DNA of 64,000 nucleotides from Anthoceros angustus (GCA_010909165.1 VJWM01000025.1:3100001-3164000); one strand, 5' to 3'; counted from the stretch's first letter, positions 32,412 through 45,469 are shown. Notes: generated by a model not told the origin, from the letters alone. Made by a program: numbers and translations.

Positions 32412-35400
32412 TGTGGCGGACTTTTCGATGGCGGCGGTAGCGCCACAATCCGTGTCGTTGTAGGAAGAAGTCCGTTCCCAAAGGGAATGATAGGCCCGTT
32501 CGCGTTTGGTGATTCTTACCGTCAGCGCTCGTTCGGTCTCAACACACACATACTCCTAACTACTCACAACGTTCCGTCGGGCCGGTATGGCCAAGCGTTT
32601 GAGACCCGTTCGCGTCCGTATCGTTCACGCTCCCTCACGCATCCTCCTTTCCTCTCTCCCTCACGCTACACTCTTATCTTAGAAAAAAAGCGGTTCTGTG
32701 ATCCGGACCTCCTCGTCGTTCGCGGGCCTCTCGTCCGGGCTCTACACCCTCCGGAGTTCCTCCGGCTCACGTTCGGTCCCGGTCGGACGCGGCTCGGGGC
32801 GAGCACGGTCCTTCACCCTTCACCACAGCGTTAAGTCCGTCACGGGACCTTGATCAATCTCCCGGGTAGCCGTGCACCTTTCGGTGACTCGGGACTCACG
32901 TTAGCAAGAAGACTCACAAAGGTGCAGAGCGGCATCAACACCAAGAGAAAGATGCTTTACTAGGCACCTCGGCCCCTCTTATCTGCGCCCAAGGTGGCGT
33001 CTTTATTACCCTATTACGGTGATAGCTCGGTATACCCTAATCGGCCTATTTTCCCCCCTATCTCCTTCGAGTGGGAAGGTCACAGGCCCGCCTCGGAATG
33101 GGTGGTCCAATCCCGTCACGGTTGTGGTGCGCAATCGGATGATCCGTGGCGGGCCCTCCTCTCCCGGAATCACTGTCGGGTTGGGCTCTGGCGGCGGTCG
33201 ACAACCGCCCGTTACCACGTCATCCTCCCTGGCCCCTCACAGGTCCCGCGGTGGGGCCACCTTCTCGGCTCCCCGTAAGTCGAGGGGCTCCTCCTTCTTG
33301 CCGGTCCTCGAGGTCTGTCTCGACTCCACGAACTTGAGTCCGGCTTACTCACAGGTCCGGCCCGGCTGGGTCCGACCTTGTCTCAGGTCCGGACCTCGGG
33401 GTCGGATTCTGAGGTCCGGACTTGGTCCGGACTTATTCTCAGTCCGGACTTGGTCCGGCCTCCCCTCGGTCCGGACAAAGTCCGGACTCACGCCCACCGG
33501 GTTTCCTCCCTCACGGGACTCCTCCGTGGCTCTCCCTCAAGTCCTCCCATGTTCCCGATCGCCGACTCCTTCGTTGGCCCCTCCTTCCATGGTGAGGTGC
33601 GGGGTGCTTACCTCATCGCATCCGCTCCTCCCTCTGCTCCTCGGTTGCTCCTCTCCGCTCCGTCATCTCCAAGCAGGCCACTAGGGTCCTGTCTCCCGTG
33701 GCCTTCATCTCCTTGAGCCTTCCGGTGGTCCGTTTCGGCCGTCGAGGCTTCTCGCCTTGGGGAGCTCGGCGTGGTAATAGGCAAAGTCCAGATCGACTTG
33801 TTGAATTGCCTCTTCCACGTGTGCGGGCACCGATACTCCCTCGCCATAAGTGTTAGGGGGCGTCTTTGCCGGCTTGTTGGGCCACCTCTCCGCAGTTGTG
33901 GTGGGCGGGGCGTATCACGCGAGGCTACAAGGCGCCTCGGTCACCTCCTGCGGTTGCGTTGCTCCGCTCTCGGCTCCGTCGTTTCCTTTCCGCCCGGCTT
34001 ACCGCCATAGCGCGGCGTTCCCTTCCCTTTCTGGACGGCTTCACGCTTCCGGTGCTCGCGCTCCTCCGTTCATTGCCTTTAGCTCCGACTCCCTCTCCAG
34101 GCGGTCGGATACCTCGTCCCGACTCGGACTTCCTCCGGCTCATACAGCGGCGTCCAACTCCTTGGATAGTCGCCGATTTTCCTCCGTCTTGAGCCAGAGG
34201 CACTCTGTTCGTGCTCGAGTCGTGGATTCTCGTTGAGAATCACTGCGCTCCGACGCATCTTGGGTTGTAGCTCCAGCGTGTCCTTCATCCTCCATCTGCT
34301 GCCGCCTCCCTCTACCTCCTGCTGTACTCGGAGATCCCCTATCTCCCGAGTCGGCCCTTACTGCTCCATAGCCTTTGTCGGCCTTGAGTTCGGTCACTGC
34401 TGACTCTCTCCACCGGTTCATCACGTCATGGTGATCCCGGTCGCTCTTGCCCGACTTGGCTCTTCGCCTTTACAGGCCTCGCCCACTTGGCGCTACTCTG
34501 GCCGGGCCGCCTCCGAGTCCCGAGCTCTCTGCTTGTGCCGGGCCTCTTCCGCCTCTGCTGCGCTTCCCTCTTCGCTGCAAGGTCCTCCGCCCGCTTGGGC
34601 CTCCCAGGCTTGCTTGGTGACCGCCGGTGAAGAACCTTCCCGATCTGCTGAACCGCCCGGGCCTCGCGCTCCGCCACCGGCGTTTCCCTTCCTCGATCCG
34701 GCGAGGGACTCGCCTTTCCTTTGCCCCTCGCGCCTTCACTTGCTCTTGGGTTCCACCATCCTCCTCCGGGTGGCCTCCACTTCCAGGTCTTCTCCACAGA
34801 GACCCCAAAGCATTCCGTCCATGGCGGTAGGACTTCGCCGTGTTTCTTCCACACGGTGAGGCCCCACAAAGTCCGTAGTGGGAGCCGGCATTTCTCGTCC
34901 GCCAAGGACCTCCATACCGATCAGTAAGTCGGGGGGTTCTCGGACCTAATCGGGACCCTCGGGTCACAGTGGTGGTCAGTCTCACCCTCTTGGCCCTCTT
35001 GGCCTCTAACTCCTTTTGTGCCCTCTTTCTCCTGAGGCTCGGAGGAGGTGAGGGGGTCCGGGAGCAAGCTCTTTTGCCCCTTCCTGTCGGGGACAGGACC
35101 GGCTCGGGGTGGGGCTGCTGCCAGTGACCTCCTGCTCCTTGGGCCGCGTCCCTTTCTGCCCTCCTTACCGCCTCTTCAGCCTCTTGCCACTCCGTGGGCA
35201 GGGGTAAGGGTACCGGCACCTTCTGAGGTGCTGCGTTGGTAGGCGGCACCGTCTTCCGCCTCTTCGGCTCCCGCTGAGTTCGTCGGGGCTCAGCAGCCGT
35301 CGTGGTTGTTGGCTGTTGTTACGCCGGTGCGGGCCCGCCCTCCGGCATCGGCTCCCTCCTGCCGGCTCGGAGGGCACCAAAAGGAGGAAGGGGAATCGCC

Positions 35401-36769
35401 TCCCAAACTTCAGGTGGTGAGGGGTTCGCTCGGCGTATGGAGTCGGAATCCTCGATCGTCCTCCTCCGAGTCCGCTTGGTCTTGAAGGGCGACCCCCACC
35501 TCGGCGCCCTTGCACGCTCTGCCAGGCCTCCGGCCCCCGGCGCCGCTCAAGCTCTCCCTCCTTGAGCTCGAAATGTCCCCATACATGAATCGGTATGGGG
35601 TCACCGATGGCGAGGCTTCGCTCCTTAGCGTGCCTCGGGGGGCGAAGATAATCCTTCCCGTCGCTCTCTTCCCTGGGCGCATGCGGGAATACCAGGTTAT
35701 CACCAAGGTGATCCACCTTGGTGCGAGTTCAATGGACAATGATCCGCTACCTTACTCATCCGGCGGATCGGATATCAACCATCCGTTGGTTGTCCGTGCG
35801 TTCGAGCCTCGCGCCGCGTGGGGCCCTATCTTCCCGCCGCCTTAAGGGCTCGGCACCGCCCCTTCTTCCTCCTTGAGCGGTTGTAGGCCATCCTCGGGAC
35901 CTCAAGGTCCATCGCCTCGGTCCTCCGGAGGTTCTTGGATCGGACCTCCTTGTTGATCGCCCGGCATCTTCCGGGCAAACTCCGGACTAGAGTAGCGTTG
36001 TCAAAGGTCCGAGACCATTTGGAACACGTCCGGATGCCACTCTGCACCAATTCCTCTTCCTCGGCCGGGGCCCGAAGTCCGGATAGCGCGGGTCACAATG
36101 TTGCGCTCCACGAGGGTCCATGGCTCCCAGACTTCCGTCGGCTTTTGGGTGCCATTGCTTTCTCCTCCTCTTGTTCTTTGTAGGGCTGGCGAGTCCGGCA
36201 CGATGTTCCTCCGCCGCGCGTTGCTCCAACCTTGACTGAGCGCTCTGAGGCGCCCAAAAGATAGCGCCCGAGCCGGATTGCGGGCGCAAGGGGCTGTGAG
36301 GATTGTCCGAGGCTGCGGCAAATGACCTCCCTCCCGCTTGTGGAAATGCCTGCGGGCGCCTCTTCGTTGTCCGTAGCGCGAGTGCGCTGGCTTACTCGAC
36401 CCTCGCTTCCGCCTGCGGCCTTACGCGCGCGCGGGCGTGAATACTTATAACGGCCTCAGCAGGTTACGGTCTGGCTCGCATGCCCGACCTCCACTCGGGG
36501 CCGTCACGTGCGCCGCCTCGTCCTCACGCCTCGCTCCTAGGTTACTTTCCTGGCGTACTTATCCTATTTTGACTGGAGTGGGTTCCGGACTTATCCGTTA
36601 CTCCGTAGTCCGGGCTTGCCATAGTGGTGCGGGGTCCGTTGTTCACTCAGTCCGTATACTCGAGCCTCGTCCGCGCTACCCCAATTTATTCCTCCTTTTC
36701 CGCCTTATTTATCCTTCAATCTAAAAAGCGAAACCCTACTTACTCTTAACTCCCGGGAAGTAGCCCACA
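32412..36769 (-). repeat. 5' LTR of the gypsy element (copy B)
   Basis: 4358 bp, partner of copy A. It carries the GTCCGGAC cluster at 33.33-33.50 kb with six octamers and the same decayed coding content. On the minus strand it starts TGTGGGCTACTTCCCGGGAG. Confidence 0.85.
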
Positions 36770-38062
36770 TTGGTTCTTGTTCTCTCCATGTATTGTCTAT
36801 GCATAAGACTAATGTCCCTTCATCGTGTGGGCTGATAATTTATTGTAAAGCATCATTCCACTTGGCATTAATCTTTTGACGCTCGTGTAAGTTATGTATC
36901 ATGCTGTCCTACGTGATCCTTATCCTCCTTCAAGTCCTTTCACACGCAAAATATGGGGTTTTATATCGTGAGGATCTTTATATTGCGGCTCCTTATGCGA
37001 CTTATATGCTCATCAACTTCTTATTCCTCCATCAATATTTCGGCTTGTTGAGGCCTCTTGATACATAGCTATATGTTATAACACCATTGTCGACTTGTGA
37101 CGTTAATATCTTCTGACGAGCTATTTGGGAAGGCGGGTGCTGCATTCGAGATCAAACTAGGACATCCTCTGCGCTATTATTCCTCCTCCGCATAGACTTT
37201 CTCTCGCGACTCTGCGGAAGTTTTTCTGGCAAGATCCATGCATTCCACGGCCTGACTTGACCCCCCCTTCCCGCTTGACCTCGGCTTGGAGGCGCGGGCA
37301 TGCACACACTGTGTAGGCGGGCGCAAGCTTCTCATCGTAGCGCACCTCGTAGTTCACAACGGGCCTTCTCGCCACTATCCATGCACTCTTGGGGGCGCGG
37401 CATGCGGCGCTCGATTGGAGTGCATGGCGCCCGGCCACTCTGAGTCTTAAAACAAATGGGGCCTTTCCATGGTTGAACCGTACATCTCATCCAGAGTGCA
37501 TAGGGTATTCGCTAACCATCTCAAGAGTCACATCCTAAGTGTTTTCATCGCCACTTGGATGACATGAAGTTTCTTCCTCCTCCGGACATACCTTGGCCAA
37601 AGCGGTCCTCACACTATTTCTCTTCTGACAGCCGGTTTCCTGCTCGCCTTAAAAGCGCTTTCAGTCTCCACCTCTTCTCCAACTTCTGCCTTGCTCTTCT
37701 TGCTAGTACTGTGCCATGTTTGCTTTGGGGAAGTTCCTCCCACTTGGTGAAGATCTCACATTCCCCACCTTTCCCTCAGTTTTGCTATGCGTTTGTCCGG
37801 TTGTCCAGGTGTCCTGTATTGCTCATCTTCCGACCTTTCTCCTCCTACCAACTTGCTATAAATTGAACTTGGTTCATGCTCTTATCACCTCATCGCTTGC
37901 TCCGTTCATCCACGATCTGGTGCTCGTTGTTCATCTTTTCCTCTCCACATTGTGTGATGTCCGTCTCGCATCTCTAAGTTAGCCATAGACGGCCATCACG
38001 GAACCTTCCTTTCAGTTCGGGCGCTTGCGGCGCGTAAGTATGTTCCTCCCGGCCCCCAAAAA
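36770..38062 (-). pseudogene. Upstream part of the split DUF7869-type element (flank 1)
   Basis: Immediately beyond the LTR the minus strand reads GACAATACATGGAGAGAACA, equivalent to the LDNTCRENKN block at 18.15 kb, so the gypsy element sits inside the transposase core. Further right come transposase sequence homologous to 17.7-18.1 kb, and then, near 37.5-38.0 kb, a degenerate copy of the accessory ORF of 13.0-13.6 kb. Frames are badly broken. The same order recurs in the stretch 43.3-45.1 kb. Confidence 0.65.
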
Positions 38063-41000
38063 TGTGGCGGAACTTTTTCCGGTCTAATGGTATCCCTGGT
38101 TGATGGGAATCCGTTACCCAAAGCGGATTCTTCATCGACCCTTAGGCCTTGCGGTAGTTTGCCCAAGCCTCATCCACTTGGCTGAGCATACGTTCTCGCC
38201 CTCAAATTCTCGCTTTACCTGTCGTTCCGTATGGCGTATAAGCGTTTGAGACCCGTTGCGTCCGTATCGTTCACATCCTTCACGCATCCGTCCTTTCCTC
38301 TCTCCTCTCACGCTACACTCTTGATCTTAGAAAAAAGGCGAATTCTGATCCGGACCTCCTCCGTCGTTCCGCGGGCCTCCTCACGGGCCCCTCACAGTTC
38401 CTCGGCTCCGCAGCGTTCGGTCCGTTCGGTGCGGACGCGACTCGGACGGCGAAACCGCGGTCACCTTCCCTGCACACACCACAGCGCGTTAAGTCGTCAC
38501 GGGACCTTGATCAATCTCCCGGGCTGTCGTGCTGCTCGGTGACTCGGGACTCACGTTAGCAAGAAGACTCACAAGAGGTGCAGGCAGCATCAACACCAAG
38601 AAGATGCTTTACTAGACCTCGGCCCTCTTATCTGCGCCCAAGGTGGCGTCTTTATTACACCCCTAACGGCGATAGCCATTTCGGTATACCCTAATCGGCC
38701 TACATCTCCCCTATCTCCTTCGCCATTGTGAAATTTGGGAAGGTCCTGACCCTCCTCGGAATGGGTGGTCCAATCCCGTCACAGCGGTTGTGGTGCTATC
38801 GGATGATCCGTGGCGGGGCCCCTCCTCTCCGGAATCACATGTCGAGGTTGGGCTCTGGCGTGGTGGCAGCATGCAGCGTCATCCTCCCAGCCTCCACAGG
38901 TCCTTGGGTGGGGCCACGCTATCGGCTCCTAAGCGTAAGTAGAAGGGGCTCCTCCCTTCTTGCCGGGTCCTCGGGGTCTGTCTCGACTCCGACTTGATCC
39001 GGCTTATTTCACAGGTCCGGCCGGCTGGGTCCGACCTTGTCTGCAGGGTCCGGACCTCGAGTCCGGTTGTCGGGGGTCCGGACTTCGGTCCGGACTTATT
39101 CTCCGGACTTGGTCAGCCTCCTGACCGGATGTCGACTCCATACCAGGTTTCCTCCCTCACGGGACTCCTCGTGGCTCTCCTCGAAGTCCTCCGGCTGTTC
39201 CCGAGTGACTCTTCGTTGGCTCCTTCCATGAGTGGGGTGCTAGGTCGCATCACGCTCCCTTATTACCTCCTCCGGTTGCTCCTCAGTTGCTCCTCTCGTA
39301 TCATCATCTCAAGCAGGGGCCACTAGGGTCCTGTCTCCCGTGGCCTTCATCCTTCCGGTCCGTCCAGCGGCGGCCGTCGAGCTTCACTGAGCGTGGTAAT
39401 AGGCAAAGTCAGCTTGTTGAATTGCCTCTTCCGTGTGCCACCGTCTCCTCGCCATAAGTGTTAGGGAGTGCCACCTCTCTGCCCGGTTGTGTGGGCAGGT
39501 GCGTATCACGTGAGGCTACAAGGCGGCCTCGGTCACCTCCTGCATTGTTGTTGCTCACTTGCTCCTCCGTCGTTTCCTTCCGCCGCGGCTTACCGCCATA
39601 GCGCGGCGTTCCTCCGCCTTTCTTTGGACCGGCTTCTTTTACGCTTCCGATTGCTCGCGCTCCTCCGTTCATTCGGCCTAGCTCCGCGGCTCCTCTCAGG
39701 CGGTCGAGATACCTCGTCAGAGCTCGGACTTCCTCAGCTCATACGCAGCACAGCAGCGTCCAACTCCTTGGATGGTCGCGATTTTCCTCCGTCTTGAGGA
39801 GGCTTCACTGTTCGTGCTCGGGCCGTTCTCTCGTTGAGAATCACTGCTGCTCCGCATCTTGGGTTGTAGCTCCAGCGTGTCCTTCATCCTCCATCTGCGC
39901 CTCCTTCTACCTCCTGCGGTACTCGGAGATCCCTATCTCCCAGTGCGGCCTACTGCTAGCCACTTTGTGCGGCCTTGAGTAGCCTCGGTGCTGTGACTCT
40001 CTCCACGTTCGATCACGTCATGGATCCGGTCGCTCTTTTGCAAGCTTGACTCCTTCGCCGCCTTTACAGGCCTCGCCCACTTGGCTCTGGCCGGGCCGCC
40101 TCCGCAGTCCCGAGCTCTCTCGGGCCTCTTCCGCCTCTGCTTTCTTCCCTCTTCGCTGCAAGGTCCTCCGCAGGCTTGGCCTCCAGGCTTGTTTGCCTGA
40201 AGAACCTTAACCGATCTCTTGAACCGGCCTCGCGCTCCGCCAGCGTTCCCTTCCTCGATCCGGCGAGGGACTCCGCCTTTTCCTTTGCCCCTCGGCGCCT
40301 TCACTTGCTCTTGGGTTCCACCATCCTCCTCGGGTGGCCTCCACTTCAGGTCTCTCTCTGCCACGAGACCCCAAAGCATTCCGTCCATGTGGCAGGACTT
40401 GGTGTTTCTTCCACGGCCGCGTGAGGCCCCACAAAGTCCGTAGTGGGGCGGCATTTCTCGATCGCCAAGGACCTCCATACCCTGATCCGGAGTAAGTCCG
40501 ATGGGTTCCGGACCTAATCGGGACCCTCGGTCACAGTGGTGGTCCAGTCTCACCTCTTGGCCTCTTGGCCTCTAACTCCTTTGTGCCCTCTTTCTCCAGG
40601 GCTCGGAGGTGAGGGGTCGGGAGCAAGCTCTTTGCCCCTTCACCCGGGGCAGGGGCCGGCTCGAGGTGGGGCTCTGCGGTGACCTCCTGCTCCTTGGGCC
40701 ACGTCCCTTCTGCCCTCCTTACAGCCTCTTGACCTCTTGCCACTCGTGGCGGGGTAAGTCCTTTCGGTCTTTGCGTTGGTAAGCGGCACCGTCTTCCGCC
40801 TCTTGGCTCCGGCCCCAGGTTATTGCTCGGCAGCCGTCGTGGTTGTTAGGCATTGTTGCCGGTGCGGGCCATAGCGCCCTCCGGCATCGCTCCCTCTGTG
40901 CCGGCTGCTCGGAGGGCACCAAGGAGGGAAGGGGAATCGCCTCCCAAACTTCACAGGTGGTGAGGGGTTCGCTCAGACGTATGGAGTCGAATCCTCCCGA

Positions 41001-42363
41001 TCGTCCTCCTCCGAGTCGCTTGGTCTTGAGGACCCCCACCTCGGCGCCCTTGCACGCTCTACTTGGCGGGGCCTCCGGCCCTTGGGCGCCCGCTCAAGCT
41101 CTCCTCCTTGAGGCTCGAAATGTCCCCATACATGAATCGGTGTATGGGGTCGCCGATAAGCGAGGCTTCGCTCCTTAGCTTGCGTGCCTCCCCAGGCAGG
41201 CGAAGATAATCCTTCCCGGTCGCCTCTTCCCAGCGGGCATGCGAGAATACCAGCGAGTTATCACCAAGGTGATCCACCTTGGTGGCGAGTTCAATGGACA
41301 ATGATCCGCTCTTACTCGTATCCGGCCGGTCCGGATATCAACCATCCGTTGGTTGTCCTGCGTTCGAGCCTCGGCCGTGGTGGCCCTATCTTCCCTTCGC
41401 CTTAAGGGCTCGCTGCGCCCCTTCTTCTCCTTGAGGCGGTTGTAGGCCATCCTCGGGACCTCCAAGGTCCATCGCCTCGAGTCCTCCGGAGGTTCTTGGA
41501 TCGGACCTCCTTGTTGATCGCCCGGATCTTCGGGCAAACTCCGGACTAGAGTAGCGTTGTCAAAGGTCCGAGACCATTTGGAACACGTCCGGATGCCACT
41601 CCTGCACCAATCCCTGCTTCCTCCGGCGGGGCCCGAAGTCCGGATAGCGCGGGTCACAATGTTGCGCTCCACGAGGGTCCATGGCTCCCAGACATCGGCT
41701 TTTGGGTGCCATTGCTTTCTCCTCCTCTTGTTCTGTGGCTGGCGAGTCGGCAGCACGATGTTCCTCCTTCGCGTTCATTGCTCCAACCTTGATGCGCCGC
41801 GCTCTAGCGGCCGGGCGCCCAAAAGATAGCGCAGAGCCGGATTGCGGGCGCAAGGGGCTGTGAGGTATGCGGAGGCTGCGGCGGAAATGACCTCCCTCCT
41901 TGGCGCTTGTGGAAATGCGCTGGCGGGAAGGCGCCTCGCCGTTGTCCGTAGCGCGAGTGCGCGCCTCGACCCTCGCTTCGCACTCGGCCTTACGCCGCGC
42001 GCGCAGGCGTGAATACCCTGCCTGCGGCCTCAGGTTCTGGTCTGGCTCTGCATGCCCGACCTCCACTCGGGGCGTCCGTGGCGCGCCGCCTGTGCATCCT
42101 CACGCCTCCGCTCCCGGGTTACTTTCCTGGCGTACTTATCCTATTTTGACTGGGTGGGTTCCGGACTTATCCGTTACTCCGGCGTAGTCCTGAGCTTGCC
42201 ATAGTGGTACGGGGTCCGTTGTTCACTCCAGTCCGGAGTATACTCAGAGCCTCGTCCAAAGCGCTACCCAATTTATTCCTCCTTTTCCGCCTTATTTATC
42301 CTTCAATCCTAAAAACAGAAACCCTACTTATTTCTTAACTCCCGAGGAAGTACATAGCCCACA
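38063..42363 (-). repeat. Third copy of the gypsy LTR (copy C)
   Basis: 4301 bp. It ends CATAGCCCACA like the others. Its first 8 bases (TGTGGCGG) match an LTR start, but about 38,071-38,225 is a mixture of LTR words and host-element words, after which it follows LTR A/B closely from GTTTGAGACCCG onward. No internal region adjoins it, so it behaves as a solo LTR or as part of a duplicated segment. Confidence 0.8.
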
Positions 42364-42624
42364 AGCACGCAAAATAGAAGCTGGTTCTTGTTCTCTAAAT
42401 GTATTGTCTAGGCTGTATAAGACTTTGGGAAGTATCCTTCATACGTGTATAACGTCCTGGATAATAGTTATTGTTAAATTTGCATCATTCACGAGATTGG
42501 CATAATGCGCACGCCGCCTCTGAGCGTGGTAATTATGTATCATGCATCCAACAACATGCATCGTGATCCAGATTATCCTCCTTCAAGTCCTTTGGCCACC
42601 GCAAAATATACGGCGGAAGTTTTT
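42364..42624 (-). other. Short repeat of the host-element flank
   Basis: Starts AGCACGCAAAATAGAAGCTG and GTTCTTGTTCTC and matches both 36,770 onward and 43,288 onward. It joins directly to LTR sequence at the octamer GGTCCATG (42,625-42,632). Confidence 0.75.
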
Positions 42625-43287
42625 GGTCCATGGCTCCTGACTCCGGCTTTTGGGTGCCATTGCTTCCTCCTTGTTGTCAGGCCGGCCGAGTCCGCCGGCA
42701 CGATGTTCCTCCTTCGCCGCTCGCCGCTCCAACCTCGACGGCGCCACGCTTGCCGATCGGGCGCCCAAAAGATAGCGCAGAGCCGGATTGCGGAGCAAGG
42801 GACCGTGGAGGATTGTCTCGAGGTCGCAAAATGACCTCCTCCTGGCCGCTGGAAGTAATCGCTGGGCGAAGGCGCTGTCCGTAATCGCTGTGGGTCCGCA
42901 TGGCTTACTCGACCCCACGCTCTTACTCGCCTTACGCCGCCGCGCAGCCTGGGCGTGAATACCGCTATAACGGCCTCGCAAGGTTACGGCCCGCCCGCAT
43001 GCCCGACCTCCACTCGTGGCCCACGTGGCGCCCTGCCTCACGCCCACGCCTCCTAGGTTACTTATCCTATTTCCTGCTTTTGACCGGAGTGGGTTCCGAC
43101 TTATCTACTCGCGTAGTCCGAGCTTGCCATAGTGGTACCGGGTCCGTTGTTCACTCCAGTCCGAGTATACTCCGAGCCTCGTCCAAGCGCTACCCCAATT
43201 TATTCCTCCTTTTCCGCCTTATTTATCCTTCAATCCTAAAAAAATGTAAACCCTACTTATTTTAACTCCCTGTGGAAGTGCATAGCC
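42625..43287 (-). repeat. LTR fragment (last 0.66 kb on the plus strand)
   Basis: Matches the end of LTRs A-C from GGTCCATGGCTCC to GTGCATAGCC. The left junction is within an 8-base word present in both partners. The right end has lost the terminal CACA and runs straight into flank sequence (GCACGCAAAATAGAAGCTGG). Confidence 0.8.
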
Positions 43288-43870
43288 GCACGCAAAATAG
43301 AAGCTGGTTCTTGTTCTCTCGGCATGTATTGTCTAGGGTATAAGACTTTGGGAAGTATCCTTCATACGTGTGTATAACGTCACGGATAATAGTTATTGTT
43401 AAATTTGCATCATTCACGAGATTGGCATAATGCGATCGCCCGCGCCTTTCTGAGCGTGTAATTATGTATCATGCATCCAACAACATGCATCGTGATCCGA
43501 TTATCCTCCTTCAAGTCCTTTGGCCACCGCAAAATATGCGGCGGAGAAGTTTTTGGTCCATGCCCGTCGATAGATAACAACATATATTCTGCGGCTCCTT
43601 ATACGGCCGACCAATGCTTCATCAACTTCTTCCGTTCCTCCATCAATCGATCCGATGCTTGTTGAGTGCCTCTTGATACATAGCTATATGTTATGGAACA
43701 CCATTGTATCGAGACTTGTGGGCACGAAATTCAATATCTTTTGCGGTGTGAGCTATTTGGGAAGGCGGAAGTGGCGTGCATTGGGCTGAGATCGGAAACT
43801 AGGACATCATCTGCCTATTATTCCACGGTCCAAATGCATAGTAGCGTTTTGCATACAATCGGCACTCCTG
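43288..43870 (-). pseudogene. DUF7869-type transposase, middle part (flank 2)
   Basis: Homologous on the minus strand to 17.7-18.2 kb of the intact element, including the stretch that ends in the LDNT...NKN block near 43,310-43,330. It is less decayed than the matching flank at 36.8-37.2 kb. Frames are broken throughout. Confidence 0.6.
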
Positions 43871-44259
43871 CGAGAGAAGTTAATGTTACGGCAAGAACCC
43901 AACCCATGCATTCCACGACCACGGCGGGCCCGACCTTGCCCCCCCTTCCATGTGGAGTGAACCTTATAAGTGTAGCTTGGAGGCGCGGCATGCGAGCACA
44001 CTAAGAAATAAAAGGCGGGCGCAAGCTTCCTCATCTGTAGACAAAAAAGCACCCGTGGTTCACGCGCTTTAGGGGCCTTGAGCGTCGCCATGCCTATCCA
44101 TGCACTCCACATTTGGGGGCGGCCGGCATCTGCGCTGCCCGGATGGAGTGCATGCTGCACTATAGCCACTCGATGAAGTCTTGAAACAAATGAAGCGTGC
44201 TGCCTTTCCGCTGTTATTTTGAAACCGTGCAATAACATCATCCGAAGAGTGCATTGGGT

Positions 44260-45060
44260 ATTCACGCTAACCATCTCGAAGGTCACATCTAAGTGTTTTA
44301 CATCGCCACTTGGATGACATGAAGTTTCTTCCATGATATCACCTCCTTGGACATACCATTCGAGGTCTAGTAAACTGTCAAAACCTTTTCACTAATCGGC
44401 ATTTTCGACCGTCTCTCGGTGGAATTCCTTGGAAGCTGCGCCATGGTTTCCCTTGCATCTCTTTGGGCTTAAAAACGCTTTTCCACAGTCTTCACCTCTT
44501 CTCCAACTGCGTTTGCCCTTGCTCTTCTTGCTAGTACCTGCAACATGTTTGGCTTTGCTCGGGAAGTTCCATCGCCTCCCACTTGGTGAAGATCATCACG
44601 TTTTCCACACCTTTCCCTCAGTTTTGCTATGCATAGTATATGTGTCCGGTTGTCCACTTTGTTTTGCTTGTATTGCTCATCTTCCGACCTTCGTCATCCT
44701 CTATCGGCCAAGCACCTTGTATAAATTGAACTTCAGTTCATGCTCATTGTCACACCATCCGCTTTGCAATCAAGTTCATCCACAGGTATCCACCTTTCGA
44801 TAAAGTTCATCTTTTTCCTCTTGTCGACATTGTGTTGTGTGGGTTGCGAACATCTCACTGAGTTAGCCCCGCAATAGACATGGGCCTCCATCCATTGGAA
44901 CCTTGCCTTCCACTGGTGATATATCGCAAAAGCTTCATGGCGGCGTAAGTATGATTGCCTCGATTACCCCCATAATATACTTCTTTGCGGAACTTTTTCC
45001 GGTCTAATGTTTTGATATCCCTGCGATCGGATGGGTCAATCATACAAAGCAAAGCGGCAC
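44260..45060 (-). pseudogene. Degenerate copy of the transposon accessory ORF
   Basis: The minus strand repeats the order of motifs seen in the 194-residue ORF at 13.0-13.6 kb. DNRTHILCIAK is intact at 44,469-44,657 and the flanking nucleotide sequence aligns. Frameshifts prevent a full-length product. Confidence 0.6.
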
Positions 45061-45469
45061 ACCTTCTTCAATACGACCCTTGAGATGGCCGAGCGGTAGT
45101 TCGCCCAAGCCTCATCCACTTGGCGAACGAGCATGCGGGTTAGAAGCGAATCGCCCTCAAATTCTCGACTTTCGATCTTGTTTACGGCACCACCTTCTTC
45201 GCATGTCACGAGACTCACGACTTTACGCAAATAATCCTCATGCATCATAGAGCTTCCGGTCTTTCTCCATCTGTTGAGACATGCAATGTTGGAATCTCAT
45301 TGTTATCGTTTCCCTTGGACGCTTGAACTTTTCACTCGTTCCTATCGAGCGTTCCGCACTCCGGGACTGCTTGTGCCCACCACCTTCCTCATCATGCATG
45401 CTTTTCCGCTTCTCATGGCCCCAGCGCCTTCCTCCCAAGCCACAGGTTTCGTGGGCGCGGCATCTCGCC

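Larger units (their letters stand above)
22464..36769 (-). mobile_element. Complete Ty3/gypsy LTR retrotransposon, 14.3 kb, with 4.36-kb LTRs
   Basis: Two direct repeats of nearly equal length (22,464-26,828, 4365 bp; 32,412-36,769, 4358 bp) both begin TGTGGCGG and end TAGCCCACA on the plus strand, so the ends are TG...CA with TGTGG/CCACA inverted tips. The 5.6-kb interior, read on the minus strand, runs Gag region, protease, RT, RNase H, integrase, which is the gypsy order. A purine tract precedes the 3' LTR and a primer-site candidate follows the 5' LTR. The flanks are the two halves of a DUF7869-type transposase gene, so the insertion point is known. No clean 5-bp target duplication is visible (CGTCT left, TTGGT right). 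All internal frames are broken. Confidence 0.85.

Noticed and set aside
22440-36790. A perfect 5-bp target duplication for the gypsy element
   Set aside because: The flanking 5-mers are CGTCT and TTGGT, which do not match. The flanks are themselves indel-ridden, so the lack is not evidence against the insertion.
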